Of a stretch of 64,000 nt of DNA, positions 37,229 to 49,189 are shown in pieces. The stretch lies in NCBI RefSeq assembly GCF_035046505.1, contig NC_089822.1, positions 116,515,307 through 116,579,306 on the forward strand, given 5' to 3'. The position numbers and the translations under genes were made by a program. Source of the DNA: Tiliqua scincoides. Lineage: Eukaryota > Chordata > Lepidosauria > Squamata > Scincidae. A model generated the notes under the pieces. That model saw nothing but the letters and a program-made list of their open reading frames with translations, did no database searches and was not told the origin of the DNA. Every line of letters begins with the position of its first letter. The first letter of the stretch is position 1.

Positions 37229-40200
37229 TGAATCTCCTATTCTGGGAAGAGGAAGGGTGGCATTCCTGACATATGGGAAGCCCATCCCCTCCAGGGGGCC
37301 TAGTCAGTCTGCCTGAAAGTCTCCTCCTTCTGGAAAGGCATCCCTTTCCCCAGACTGGTGCTGGAGAGCAGTGGTACCCTCATCTATTTTGCCCAACTGG
37401 TGATAGTCGCTGACCAGGTGTCCATCACTCCAAAGAAATGGGAGGGAGGAGAAAAGACAGCAACAAGTGATGCCAAAAAAGATAAAAGTGCAAGAAAGCA
37501 GCAGAAGTAGCTGGGTACACAGAGCAGAGGAAAACCCTCGCCACCATCCAATTATACCCTGTCGAGCCTGATGTAAGAAGTGGGTGGAATGTCACCTTCC
37601 CCTTCCCAGAATAGGAGAATCACAAAGGCAAGAATTCCTGTATTCTCAGGTACAGGAAGGGTGGCATTAGTTACATATGGGATGTGCCAGAGCAGTACTA
37701 TTAGGGTGTGTCAGGCGAGACCTTAGTGTTTGAGCACCTCCTGCAAAACCCTTCTGCCGAAACGGGCAGCTGTGGAGGCTGAGACATCTATTTTATAGTG
37801 CCTTGTGAAAGTGTGCAACGAAGCCCATGTGGCCACCCTACAGATTTCACCCAAAGAGACCTGCCCACTGAGTACTGCTAAGGTGGCCACCCCCTTTAAG
37901 GAATGTGCTATAATCTCTTCTGGCGGGGCTAGACCTGCGGACTGATAGGCTAACACAATACAAGCCTTAAACCAATGTGAGAGGGAGCCTGTTGAGGCTT
38001 TGCGACTCAGATTTGCTCCCCTGAACTCTACGAAGAGAGCCTCTGTGCTTCTGAGATCCTTGGTCCTGTCAGCGTAATACCTCAGGGCCCTCCGGACATC
38101 CAGCATGTTTTCCTCAGGGGAGGACAGGGGCAAAAGGAAGGAAGTATGTGACAGGTGGAACAACAGACTGATCTAAGGTATGAAGAAAGGATCCATTCAA
38201 AGGACGACCTTATCTTTATGAAAAACACAAAGTTTAGGGTAAACGAAGAGAGTGCAGAAACTTGCTTCAGTGAAGTTATTGCCACCAGAAAGACTACCTT
38301 GTAGGTGAGCTCTCTTAAGGGAACCTCAGCTAAAGGCTCAAATGGGGACTGCGTAAGGGCTGTTAAAACCATTTTGAAGTCCCACATTAGGAATCTGTGT
38401 ACCACAGGAGGAGTGAGATGGAAGCACCTTACATGTGGGTGAGCAGCCAGGCTGTCCCAGGAGCCTGTTCCCAACACACTGCTGATGGCAGCCACCTATC
38501 TTTTGAGTTTGTTGGTGCTCAAACCTTTAATAAGCGCCTTCTGAGGGAATTCCAGAATGTGTTTAATTTTGGCTCTGCCTGGCGCAATCCCATGGTTCTG
38601 GGTCCACTTGGCAAAGGCGCACCATGAACCTGTTTTTAGAAAACTTGCAGGATACTAGGAGAGTGCGCATAATCTTACCCAAGTAACCAAGTTGCCAACT
38701 TTTTCCTCTCAATCTCCATACCACCAAATGAAACAATTGGGGCTGAGGATGGCATGTGGGACCTTGGATTAGTAGATCCTCCTGGACTGGAAGAGCTCAG
38801 TTATGAGACATACAGCAATCGCAGTTACAAAAACCAGGGGTGCCAAGGCCGTCTGGGGGCTACCAGAATAATAGCTGTTTTTAGTGTGTTTACTCTCTGG
38901 AGCAGAGGTGCAATGAGTGCCACCGGAGGGAAGGAATACATTTACCTTTGGAGGCTACACGCTCCAAAGGGTGTCTGTGGCCTGTGCCCCAGCCTTATAC
39001 CCTCTGCAAAAAAATCTGTGTGTTTTCTGTTGAGCTGAAAAGATCCAGCACTGGATGGCCAAGCCTGATTGCTATCTGCTGGAAAACCAGCAGATTGAGC
39101 TGTCTCCTGAGTGGAACATCTGCTGAGTCAATCCCACAAAGGTGTTGGCTGTCTGGGCGAGATGTTTTGCCCTCACTGCTAGCAGATGCTTCTCTGCCCT
39201 GGTGAAAAGAGTTGTGGTCTCTATGTTTAACTTTCTTGACCTCGTGCCACCCAGATTTTTGACGTACGCCTTGGCGGTGGTGTTCTCTGTCCAGACCAAC
39301 ATGCTTCAGCCCACAAGATAACTCCGGAAGCACAGACGCACCAGGCAAATTACCTGCAGCTCCAGGAGACTGATGTGTTGTCCCTGCTCCTCCTTGGACC
39401 AGGTGCCCTGGGTCATGGGTCATGGCTCCTGCCAGGTGGGCTCCGCATTCCAGGAGGCTAGTTTCTGTAGTTATTACCATTCAGTCAAGATACCCCATCT
39501 GGACCCCCCTCGATCAGACGCTGCATGCTGCACACCACCATTTCAGCTCTTGATGCAGGTTGGCTGGGAGTCATAGAGTCATGTCTCTCTATCACTGTCT
39601 GCCAGGGAAGGAAGGAAGCCAGGATGTGTCAAGAATGAAAATGGTACCAATGCATGATGTCCTGGCATGACATCATCATGTCAAGCCTTGCTAAATCAAT
39701 TAACTTCACTCTATCCCTCTGCAGTAGGTCCTGCAGAAGTTACAGCAGTTTGTTCTGTCTCTCCTGGGATGAGACTGTTGGTGTCACAGTGTTCAGGAGA
39801 AAGCCTAGATGTTCGAGTTCCTGCGCTGGGTAGTGGCAGCTTTTCCCTGTATCATGAACCCATGTTCCTGTAAGCAGGTAACCGTGCTTTGAATGTCCCT
39901 GGATGACTGCTTCTTGAACTGGGATCATATAAGGAGGTTGCCCAGGTAAGAATAAAGAAACATCCCGAAAGCGTAGGTGGGCTACCACTTAGCAGTGGTA
40001 CTTGGTGAACACTCTCAGGAAGGCCAATCTGTTCTTGGGTCCTTTGTGAAACTGTATGGAATAATCCCTGGAGAGCATCTCCAGAACCCATGCATCGTTT
40101 GTGGTCATATGCCAGTGAGACACGAAAAGTTGGAGACAGCCCCCAATGGGAGTTTGGACCCTTGGGGAGCTTGGAGGCCATAGGTCCAGCCGATCCAGAC

Positions 40201-42560
40201 TGTGTCCTGCCTTTCGGGAGAAATCTAATTTCATTTTGATTTGGTTCTGAGTTGGTCTTTACAACGGGAGGCTGGATGGGAGACACAAAAAGATGACACG
40301 AAGCATCCCTTTGTGCTTTTCTACGTGCAGAAGGGAAAGCTTTGTGCTTACCCTTACTCTCTATTAATAGAGGATCAAGCACTTGGCCAAACAGCTTGGG
40401 CCATTTGAAAGGCTCACCCACCAGACATGATTGGGATCCCTGATCTACTTTCCATTGCCTTAGCCCAGTTATTCTCAACGTTTGTTCTCCACCATTCCAT
40501 TTCACATGGTCCACCTTTTTGAAGTACCACTGGATGTAACTGGCAATGACGCAATTGCCATCTGGGTTGAGAGGCCAGATGCAACATGACAAACACCAAT
40601 AAGAGGCTCAGGGTGGATAGGAGGGCTTTCTCAAGTGAAGAAAAGCATGCTTTGGAACCTCCTACGTTGTTTGTTATATTGTGTTTCTGGCCTTGCTGCT
40701 GGGTGGCAGGTGTCAAGGGGTCCGTGAATACTACCAGACACAACCTCAAGTACCACTGATGGTACCCATACCACTGACTGAGAAACACTGCCTTCGCCAA
40801 GTGTTTCTTCTGGCCACGACATTGGATGCCAGGGATCTGGCACTGAATGGCATAGAGCCTGAAGGTGCATCTGCCGTAACGGTGGCAGCAAGGGATATTT
40901 TCTAGAATTTGTTCGCACAGGAAAGTCTGCCTTCCAAGGCCTCAAGATCTTCCAACCAGGACAGCATGGCATGGCCCTGGAGAAGGGGGAATTGGTGGCA
41001 CACAGAGGACACAGGAAGAGCCCTCAAACCCCCTCTTCAGGGCCCTTTCTACCCACCGATCACAGTGGTCTTTAGGGCCACCCTCTCCCTCTGAGGGAAT
41101 GACTGCAGATGCAGAGAGCGCAACCATCAGAACATCCAACACTGCTACCTTGAGTGATTTCATTACCTCTGCTGGTATGGAATACAGTTTACTCAGGACC
41201 CAGGTGTTACATTTTGTTCTGGACAGTGATGCCCACTCCAACTCCAGGAATCTCTGGGAAGGGTACCATGAATGGTTTGCTGGGACCCTGTGGGAAGAAC
41301 TTAGAAGGAGGGGACACATGAGGTGGTTGCAATAACTTCTGCCTCCTTGGGAAGTTGTAGCTCTAACGCTTGAACTATCTTATTCAGCAGACGTGGGACG
41401 AGAGAAAAGAGCCTCATTCCCCCTGCTTCAGCCTGATCCTCTTCCTCCTCCACTGATAAATCTCCCTTTTCCCTAGAAGTGTCTGCGGAGGAGTGGGTGT
41501 TAGATTTCCAGGGGTTGGAAAGTACCAGATCCTTAAGTATGGTTTTATCCATCTTGTGTGGAGCATGTGAGGAGCTCCTGTCCTTTTGGGGAGACATATA
41601 GGGGCACTTAGGAGCCTGGGACAGCCTTTCAGGATTGGTAAACTCAATATGGGGACTGGGTGACCTCTTAGGCTTACTTTTGCCCTTGTGCACCTTTTGA
41701 CCCTGTGTGATTGTCTCAGCCATAATCTCCTTGAGCCACTGTTCAACCATGGCTTAGAATAGGGGTGGGTAAACTCTGGCCTGGGGGCCATTTGCGGCCC
41801 TCAGAGTCCCCCAAACTGCACCACAGGGAGCCCCCAGTTTCCAATGAGCCTCTGGCCCTTCAGAGACTGCTGGAGCCCATGCTGGCCCACAACTGCTGGT
41901 TGCGCTTGCCAGACGTGAACTGTGGGTCAAATTAGAGGAAGACCTTTCATAGTCTCCATGTGTTTTCTGCTTTTCCCTGGGCATTATTTTAACCCCCTCC
42001 CATTGCTTCTGAACAACTTATGTCTCCATGTGATTCTGGCTTGGTTTGTATGTTTTCACTGTGCAAGAAGCCTGTGGCAAACAGTTCATAGTTCTCATGT
42101 GGTTCTACATGCCTGTTCTCATGTGTATTATAAATAAGCTTGGGAAAATTCACTCATTAAGGCCTCTAATGTATTCATTTACGTAAATTTATGTGAATTT
42201 ATTCAAATTTGAAATGTAAATTAATTTTTTTCCCCAGCCCATGACACAGTGTCAGGGAGCTGATGCGGCCCTCCTGCCAAAATGTTTGCCCACCCCTGGC
42301 TTAGGAAGTCACTTCACCCTCTGCAACTGGGCTAGGCTGTGCTGAGGAGGCCCCCTGCTGGCCGGCCAAAGCATTACTTTCATGACCCTGCAAGCTGAAA
42401 GAGGGAAGAGAAAAAAGAGCAAGAAAGAAAATCAACCACACTGAACTGTCTGAGGGGAAAAATGAACAGACTCAGAGCCTGGTGCAGGAAGCTCACCTTC
42501 TCCCCACTGGTTGCTAATGAGGGGAGGAGGTTACTGTGCGTGATGTCCATCTGCACCGTT
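37229..42560 (-). mobile_element. DIRS-like (tyrosine-recombinase) retroelement fossil
   Basis: Decayed copy on the - strand. Parts in transcription order: a gag-like region (about 42,400-40,900), a reverse transcriptase/RNase H region (about 40,890-38,990), and a tyrosine recombinase region (about 38,560-37,723). The RNase H part is suggested by a short LLECGAHL block, the recombinase by HSLKGVATLAVLSG and HTFTRHY. Repeats at the recombinase end, both direct (37,249 and 37,655) and inverted (37,229 and 37,602), fit the complex ends of this order. It is clearly broken, with about ten or more breaks, and a hAT has inserted into it (41,760-42,298). Outer limits are approximate. Likely tens of millions of years old (inference). 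Confidence 0.8.
41760..42298. mobile_element. hAT-like element nested in the DIRS fossil
   Basis: Starts TAGGGGTGGGTAAAC and ends GTTTGCCCACCCCTG. The flanks GCTTAGAA (41,752-41,759) and GCTTAGGA (42,299-42,306) match at 7 of 8. Closely related to 51,321-51,781 (shared CAATGAGCCTCTGGCCCT and CACAGTGTCAG blocks). Confidence 0.85.
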
Positions 42561-42619
42561 AAACATGGTAGTTTAAACCCTCCACCGACACTCTGAATCT
42601 GGAGGTCATTTGTCATTTG

Positions 42620-43770
42620 TGGCAAACCAATGCTACAGCACAGTGTTTGAACATCACTGGTCTAGTGACTGGCAACAGTTCTTCAAGATCTTTCCCTCCA
42701 CCTGCTCCCTGAATGCTTTGACGGCCAGGGATTAAATTTCTGCATACAAAGCAGTGTTTTATATATATCATGTTCTACACACAGCAATGAGCTATGGCCC
42801 ATCCACCTTCCAATCCCAAGAGCTGTTTTAAAGTTGTTAAGATAAATTTTAAATGCATTAACATACAATACAGGTCAAGTTGCTATTTTTTCCCCTCCTG
42901 GCAGATTTTATTTTTTTAATACTAAATGATGTGCAGAAATTCAGTAGGCAGAGCTTATCCCAGAATGCAAATGCAGCAACACAGAACAAGCTCACCTGCT
43001 GAATTTCCGCTTTTCATTAGCCCACTAAAGGCCCAAAAGAAAACTGGCATCTCTGCCTAGTTAAATACAAATCATTATTCTTTATTATAAATTACATAAT
43101 ATATGTGATTATCATATATAAGCCAGCAGAATTAACACTGAGTCATTCAAAATAATCAAATGCTTCTCCCAGACAAGATTACTTACAAGGCTTAAGTAAG
43201 GGTCACAAATAGGATTTTCTTTTTCAAGAGAAAGAATCTTGTGCAGAAGCAAAGGAATAGGTAAAACCAATAGGTGGTGGAAGGGCTGGAATGTGCTGGA
43301 GATGCAAGGCAGGATGAAAGAAGCAAAGAGATGGGCAGAAAAGAGTGGCACTGACTTCCACATGCACCTGGCTCCAGACCACCAGAAGACTCCACCCTCA
43401 GCTTGGGAATCAACACAGAACAGTTCTTCCATTTCAAAAGTGCCAAGTGCGAGGGATTGCCAGCTCCCAGCTTTGCAAATTGTGGAGCCACAAATACAAG
43501 TAGATTTGCTGTTAGTATAATATGTGGTATCCCTCTTCATCTGAGGTCACTTCGTGCTGAGGAAGAGGTCTCACATTATAAAAAAAATTCCTTGCACGCA
43601 GAAAACTAGCATGTCAGGGAGGAAGCCAGGATAGAACACTCATGTCCAACATATTCAGGCTAAGATTTTTCTATGGAGGAGCCTTTATCTGAGACCCCAC
43701 CTGCAGAGTCCTACAGCCCAGACACAGCCCAGCCATCTCAGTTAAGAACTGGGATCCCAAAATAATAATC
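42620..43770. other. Intergenic stretch without recognised gene
   Basis: AT-rich around 42,860-43,110. On the - strand there is an AATAAA at about 43,080-43,085. The longest - strand frame (43,112-43,540) has no recognisable motif. Confidence 0.4.
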
Positions 43771-43772
43771 AT

Positions 43773-43910
43773 TTAAGGAGATTTGTCAACCTTGTAGAAG
43801 ATCTCCACAGAGCGATACAGCGCTCCAAAATTAGTGGTATGCAAACGTACATCAATGTGGAGCCCAAAGGAATATGTGAAACAAGGAGATACTGTATCTG
43901 GACCCATCTT
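43773..43910 (-). other. Unassigned open segment, possible terminal exon
   Basis: On the - strand a pyrimidine-rich stretch ends CATCATCATTAG at 43,911, a possible acceptor. It is followed by a 45-codon frame with TAA at 43,773-43,775, including SFGLHIDVRLHTTNFGALYR and VEIFYKVDKSP. The alternating hydrophobic pattern looks protein-like, but I do not recognise a family. It abuts an L2-like LINE on the other strand, so it may be antisense repeat sequence. Confidence 0.25.
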
Positions 43911-43934
43911 CTAATGATGATGAAGAAAAGAAGC

Positions 43935-44960
43935 ACTGCAGAAGTCAACTGCAGCAGTACTTGAGTTGATCAGATCTGACCACAGTGGGCCATGCCCTAG
44001 TGACTTCAAGACTGGATTACTGTAATGCACTATACGTGGGGCTGCCCTTGAAGATGGTTCGGAAGCTGTAACTAGTGCAGAATGCAGTGGCCAGGATGGT
44101 TACTGGAGCTAAGTTGTTTGCTTCTGTCAGACTACTGCTTCAGCAACTGCACTGGCTGCCCATTTGTTTCCAGGCCCAATTCAAAGTGCCGGTATTGACT
44201 TTCAAAGCAGTGTTTCTCAAACTGTGGGTCGGGACCCACTAGATGGGTCACGAGCCAATTTCAGGTGGGTCCCCATTCATTTCAATATTTTATTTTTAAT
44301 ATATTAGACATGATGTTACCATAGTATGTGACTGCATGTGGGTAAATGTTACAGACTTGTACTTTAAACAAGCTACTATGTCTATTCTTTTAACAATGAT
44401 TAGTACATGGGACTTAAATCCTGGATACGTGTGGGTAGGATAGCAGCCTAGGATTGTTAAAAATTTTCCCTGTGTGATATCACTTCCAGTGGGTCCTGAC
44501 AGATTCTCATTCAAAAAGTGGGTCCCAGTGGTAAATGTGTAAGAACTACTGTTTTAAAGCCCTTCATGGTTTGGGACGAGGTTATCTGAGGGACTACCTT
44601 CTCCCACATATTCCAGACCACCCTCTTAGGTCATCTGAGGGGGCTTTCCTGCAAGTGCTGCCTTTCTCCCAAGTTAAAGGGATGGCGGTACAGGGGCAAG
44701 CCTTCTTGGTAGTGGTGCCACAATTATGAAACTCCCTACTGAGGGAATTAAGATGTACCCCCTCCCTCATGGCACTTCGGCAAGAGCTTAGAACATTTTT
44801 GTGTGGTTTGGCATTTGGTGATGGGTTGCCTGCCTCTTGTGCAGGCAACCTTTTTGTGATTTTATTGTTTTTATATTGTATATTTTTAGATATAAATTGT
44901 AAGCCAACTTAGGCATCTGCTTCAGCAGAGGAAGGGCAGGGTAGAAATCTTTTATTTTAT
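43935..44960 (+). mobile_element. L2/Rex1-type LINE 3' part, interrupted by a hAT
   Basis: The + strand frame reads HALVTSRLDYCNALYVGLPL, VQNAVARMVTGA and LHWLPICFQAQFKV, is interrupted at 44,208-44,551, and resumes KALHGLGRGYLRDYLLPHIP and LRSSEGAFLQVLPFSQVKG. These are hallmark reverse-transcriptase C-terminal blocks of L2-type elements. The tail near 44,880-44,960 has TTGTAAGCC and ends in TTTATT repeats. Several frame breaks; no upstream part. Confidence 0.88.
44208..44551. mobile_element. hAT-like MITE nested in an L2-type LINE
   Basis: 344 bp starting CAGTGTTTCTCAAACTG and ending GTAAGAACTACTG. The flanks TTTCAAAG (44,200-44,207) and TTTTAAAG (44,552-44,559) match at 7 of 8, and the LINE reading continues on the other side. 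Confidence 0.9.
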
Positions 44961-44964
44961 TTAT

Positions 44965-46390
44965 TTATTAAATCCCAGTCAGCATAAAGCTCCTTGGTTG
45001 GCCTTGGGCAAGTCATTCTCATAAATGATAGAAACAGAGCACTGAAAAGTACTATGCCCATGATAAATAATAAAACACTAATAACGCAAGGGAACACATT
45101 TCTATGCATCCCAGTTATATTAATACTCTGTGAAGGGGTGTTCAGTATTACTAGGACTGCTGCACTCAAGCCATCTATATCTCTTGTATCTGCCAACAGT
45201 AAAAATCTGGTGGGTTCAAAATTATGGTGGACATTCATTATCGCACTTCAGGTAAAATGCTGGAATTTTCAACTAGCCAGACTTTTATTCCAGAATTTGA
45301 CAGCCTTCTAGAAATTTGCCATTCTTCCATTGAACCCACACTGGGTATTCATGCCAGAAATTTCAGTCTGCTTACGTGTTATGGTGACCCTTGTTCTATA
45401 CACTCCCAATACTTTTTGAGAAAAGACTGTTTGTGCTAAACCAGTTTACTCAACACCATCTGTTTTTCTTGCACTGTCACCTTTCAGAACAAGATGTAGT
45501 TTAAGTTCCAACACTGCTCACCATTTCATACCTCGTCCATGTCACAACAATCAAGCAGTGGTGATCCTACAAGTCCATCAAGATCACTGTCTTTTTTTTT
45601 TCTCCATTTCGTTACTTACATTGCTGTGATTCACACTGCTTCACTTCAGGCAAAGCAATGCTGCAATATAGCATTAAGACTACAAATCCCAGACTGTTCT
45701 GCACTTCTCAACCAATATATAAGTACACCACCGGTGTGGTGGCAATCCTATGCAAAGTTACCCGAGAGTTAAATCCCACCAATCACAGTAAGATTGACGT
45801 CCAAGTAAACATATATAAGGTTAGGCTGCACGTGTTTACCCATCTTAAAAACTACAGATCTTGTGCTGCATTATAATCAGGTTAATTCAAGCTCTACCCA
45901 CAAGCAAGGATATGATGGGAAATCGAGAGGGAACTTGACATTTTTTGAACTGGGACTGAATCTTCCAGTGGAAATATGTTATTTGGATATGGAAAAACCA
46001 GGCTAATAACAAAGTTCTCCTGAGCATTTCAAGTCAGACTTGTAAACTAGTTGAACAGAAGAAGATCATAGTTATTTCACTAAAAGTCATTAGATATAAA
46101 CTCACAGCATCTGAGCACAGCCTGCTGCACAAATTTCAGGAAAATAGAGACTGTTCTCCTGTTTTCATTTCTAGGCAATAGATAACTAAGATGACTTTAC
46201 CCTTTCTAAGAGGAAAAGTGTCAGTTGTGGTTTTTTAAGAATTTTCTCACAATCGATCTTAAATTTAGGAGCTTCAAAAACACATTTATTAAGAACTTGT
46301 TTATATACATTTCACTGATCAATCAATACAGTCAGTTGGTTTATGTCATGTCATCAATTAACAGTGAACACATGTGAACTATGACATGTT
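44965..46390. other. Intergenic stretch, nothing recognised
   Basis: No gene or repeat could be supported. Small AT-rich open frames only. Confidence 0.4.
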
Positions 46391-46396
46391 TTAGAC

Positions 46397-46899
46397 CAGT
46401 GGTTCCCAAACTTCCCGGGCGTTTTACCCCTAGTGTAAGTCTTTGTAGGAGTGGGAGTGAGGGTAGCGGCATGATCCCCAGGATTGTGTTGCTAACGGGG
46501 GTAGAAGTGGGGTGCTTACAGGTGGCTGCAAGACATTGCAGAAGGTGCAAGGAGCCCCGTGCAGCCCTCCACAGGGCTCCTGATGCTTAGAACATTGAAA
46601 AATAGCAGGCGCAAAGCACTTTCTAGTTGCAAATGCAAAGAGGAAGTGCTTTGCGCCTGTTTTCTTTCCAACATTCTAAGCATCAGGGAGCCCTGTGGAG
46701 GGCTGTGCGGGGCTCCCCACACCTCTTGCAACATCCTGCAGCCACCTGTAAGTAAAATCACCCCCTTTCTACACCTGTTAACAACGCAACTGGGAATCAC
46801 GTTGCTGGCCTTGCCGACTCCCCAGCCCCTTAAAGGGATGGGGGACCTTTTACATGAACTGGTAACACTTTACATGACCCACCAGTTTGAGAACCACTG
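46397..46899. mobile_element. Foldback hAT-like element (503 bp palindrome)
   Basis: Starts CAGTGGTTCCCAAACTT and ends AGTTTGAGAACCACTG. The two halves are near reverse complements across a centre at about 46,632, for example CAGGCGCAAAGCACTTTC against GGAAGTGCTTTGCGCCTG and GCCCTCCACAGGGCTCC against GAGCCCTGTGGAGGGC. No matching 8-bp flanks were seen. Confidence 0.88.
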
Positions 46900-46904
46900 C
46901 AATA

Positions 46905-48390
46905 TAGGCAATGCGTTTGACCTCCAAATGCTATACAGTCTATATATCATACAGGCAGTTCCAGATTTGCCTGCTTCTCAATACCCACCAATATTCTTGA
47001 TCATCAGTGCTCAAGAATGCTCCCCTCCAACACCTTGGCGCCTTCTCCAACATCACCAACGTGGGCTAGTTCCTAGTCCAGTTGAGGTTACTGGGGAGCC
47101 TGCTGCTTCTTGTCGATAGACCAAGCAGCCCATCAAGCCACAGGGGGTCCAAAGATATCCATAGTCTCCACCACCAATGAGAGATGTTCTAGGAAGGAGC
47201 TGATAGAAACACGTAGGATTCGGGCCTCATCTGCTGTCCACCTACTGCAATAAGTGGATAAATGTATGATGTCAAAATCTGCTCTACAGTGAACTCTCTC
47301 CCATAATGTAACAGCATGCTCAAATCACTGACCCCATTCTATTCCAGTCCTTGACCTCCTGCTACTAAGTTTGCAAACATTTACTTAGATCTGACCCACA
47401 GTACTCTGTTACGCCTCAATCTCTCTTTTCCTATCTTGGGGGAACTGCAGGAGCAACATTGGTCCCAAGGCAAAACATCTAAATAGAATTTTTGCCCCTT
47501 GCTAATTAGTATCAGAAACAGTCCAATGCAAAGTTCTCTGGGGCAAGCCACACTTAAACGAACAGGACTATGTAATTGATGTGAAAACAAGGACCCGTGC
47601 AAAAGTACTTTATTCTATTTGTATTTCTCCAAGCAATCCAGGGCAGCTTTTATGGGAATTATACTATTTTAGCCTCACAACAATCTTGTGAGGTGAGGAC
47701 AAAATATATCAGCTTTATGACTGTGAGCATCTTTGAGACAGGGACCAAATTTATTATAAAGTGCCATGCACAGAGATGGTTCTACATTAATACTAATACT
47801 AATGATGGAGCTGGATTTGAACCCTGGTTTTCCTGTCTGAAGCCCAGTCCTCTGTCCATAATCTAACAGTGGACCTCATCTCACTGGGGCTTGGGGAAGC
47901 CAGCTTCTAGCAGACTGAACTACTGGCTCAGATGTGAGTATCCCCCCCCCTTTACACCTCTTTCAGCGTGCCTCTTGTAAGGACTCCCTCACTTTACTTA
48001 CACATGCAAGACGTTCTCTGTCACGTTCAGTTCTTTGCTGATTCCTCCTTTGCGAGGCTCTGGGTCTGGGGCCAAGGAGCCCAGTGCAATCCGGGCCAGT
48101 GATGATGATGGAAAAGGAATGTTGAGCTCACTAGCATTAAGCATGGTCATAAGGAACATACAATTTAAAAAAGTGCAGTTTCCCCTCCTCTGTACAACAG
48201 AGATGTTCCACCCTTCGACAGCACCTGCACAGGAGTACCTCTTTTACTAAGCAATTCATTAATTCGGCAGAGGTCTTCCTCCCTCATTTTATACTCAGAA
48301 CCAGTACACTGATCAGAATTTTCACGCTCATCCCTAATTGTGCCCGCCGGAAAAGAATCCCCTGTGAACACTTCCAGAATCTCAGCGAGC
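46905..48390. other. Intergenic stretch, one MIR-like fragment
   Basis: The part 47,600-47,850 has CCTCACAACAATCTTGTGAGG and a B-box-like GGATTTGAACCC (about 47,813-47,824), typical of old tRNA-derived SINEs and also seen at 61,640-61,700. The rest is unrecognised. Confidence 0.45.
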
Positions 48391-48394
48391 AAGC

Positions 48395-48500
48395 GATCTC
48401 CCGTGGACCACCACTGAAGGCACAGCCACAAGCACGGAAGTGTCAGCTGCGGCTGTGGGCGGTCCATTCCCATCCCCTCCGGGGGGCAGACCAGCAGGGA
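48395..48500 (-). repeat. GC-rich repeat shared with UBL4A intron 1
   Basis: CAGCTGCGGCTGTGGGCGGTCCATTCCCATCCCCTC is the inverted counterpart of 60,378-60,412, and GTGGACCACCACTGA resembles a hAT end. Part of the same family as 60,244-60,563. Confidence 0.6.
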
Positions 48501-49180
48501 AGGCGGAGATCAGACCCCCCACCAGGCCAATTCTCAACTTCTTGGGCACAGAACAATTCCCATTTTTGCCCCAGTGGTTCGAAGGGGTTGGGCGACCGGC
48601 TGCAACCACAAGGGCGCAGGGCTTCTCTTCCCCGCGCCCCTTCCTCCCACTGCCCTCCCCGCTTTCCAGCAGGCGCAAAGGAAGAGGGCGAAGGGTGGGC
48701 CCCACACCCCGCAAACCTCCAAGCGGCCTCCTTCCCTGGGAAGAGACCAGGGTGGGGGCGCCCAGGGCTCCCTGCAAGCGCTCCGCCCCCGCCGCCCCCG
48801 CCGCCCCGTCGCTGGATACAAGGCCAGGCCGGCCCCGCACGCGCCACTCGCTCCAGGCGCAGCGCTTCCTTCCATGGCAGAGGCGTCCGCCCGCCAGCCA
48901 GCCCGACGCGGGCGAGGAGGCGGAGCTGGAGGGGAGCCGCGCCGCCCTCTCCCTCCGAGCCTGCAGCAGCCGAGGGCGCGGCGCGGCGAGTGGCACCTCC
49001 TGCTTCTGCTGGCTCGCCATCGCGGGCTTGCACGAGGCCGGACGGACTGCCTGAGCGTGGCGGAGGGTGCGCAAGTCATTCGTGTGGCACCCGTGTCATT
49101 GATTCAGACGGACATGCACGACCGGGGCCTCATGGACACGTGCATGCCAGTCGCTTGAAGACTTGCAAGCTAAGAAAGCC
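48440..49180. promoter_or_regulatory. CpG-rich island, possible promoter of an unidentified transcript
   Basis: About 740 bp of very GC-rich, CpG-dense DNA in an otherwise ordinary background. Overlapping long frames occur in all directions, as expected from high GC. None has a recognisable domain or clear splice-supported continuation. In vertebrates such islands usually mark promoters; the orientation and product are unknown. Confidence 0.55.
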
Positions 49181-49189
49181 GTTCTTACA

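Noticed and set aside
43112-43540. 142-codon - strand frame
   Set aside because: No recognisable motif and a composition typical of AT-rich non-coding DNA. It was kept only as context for the 43.8 kb segment.
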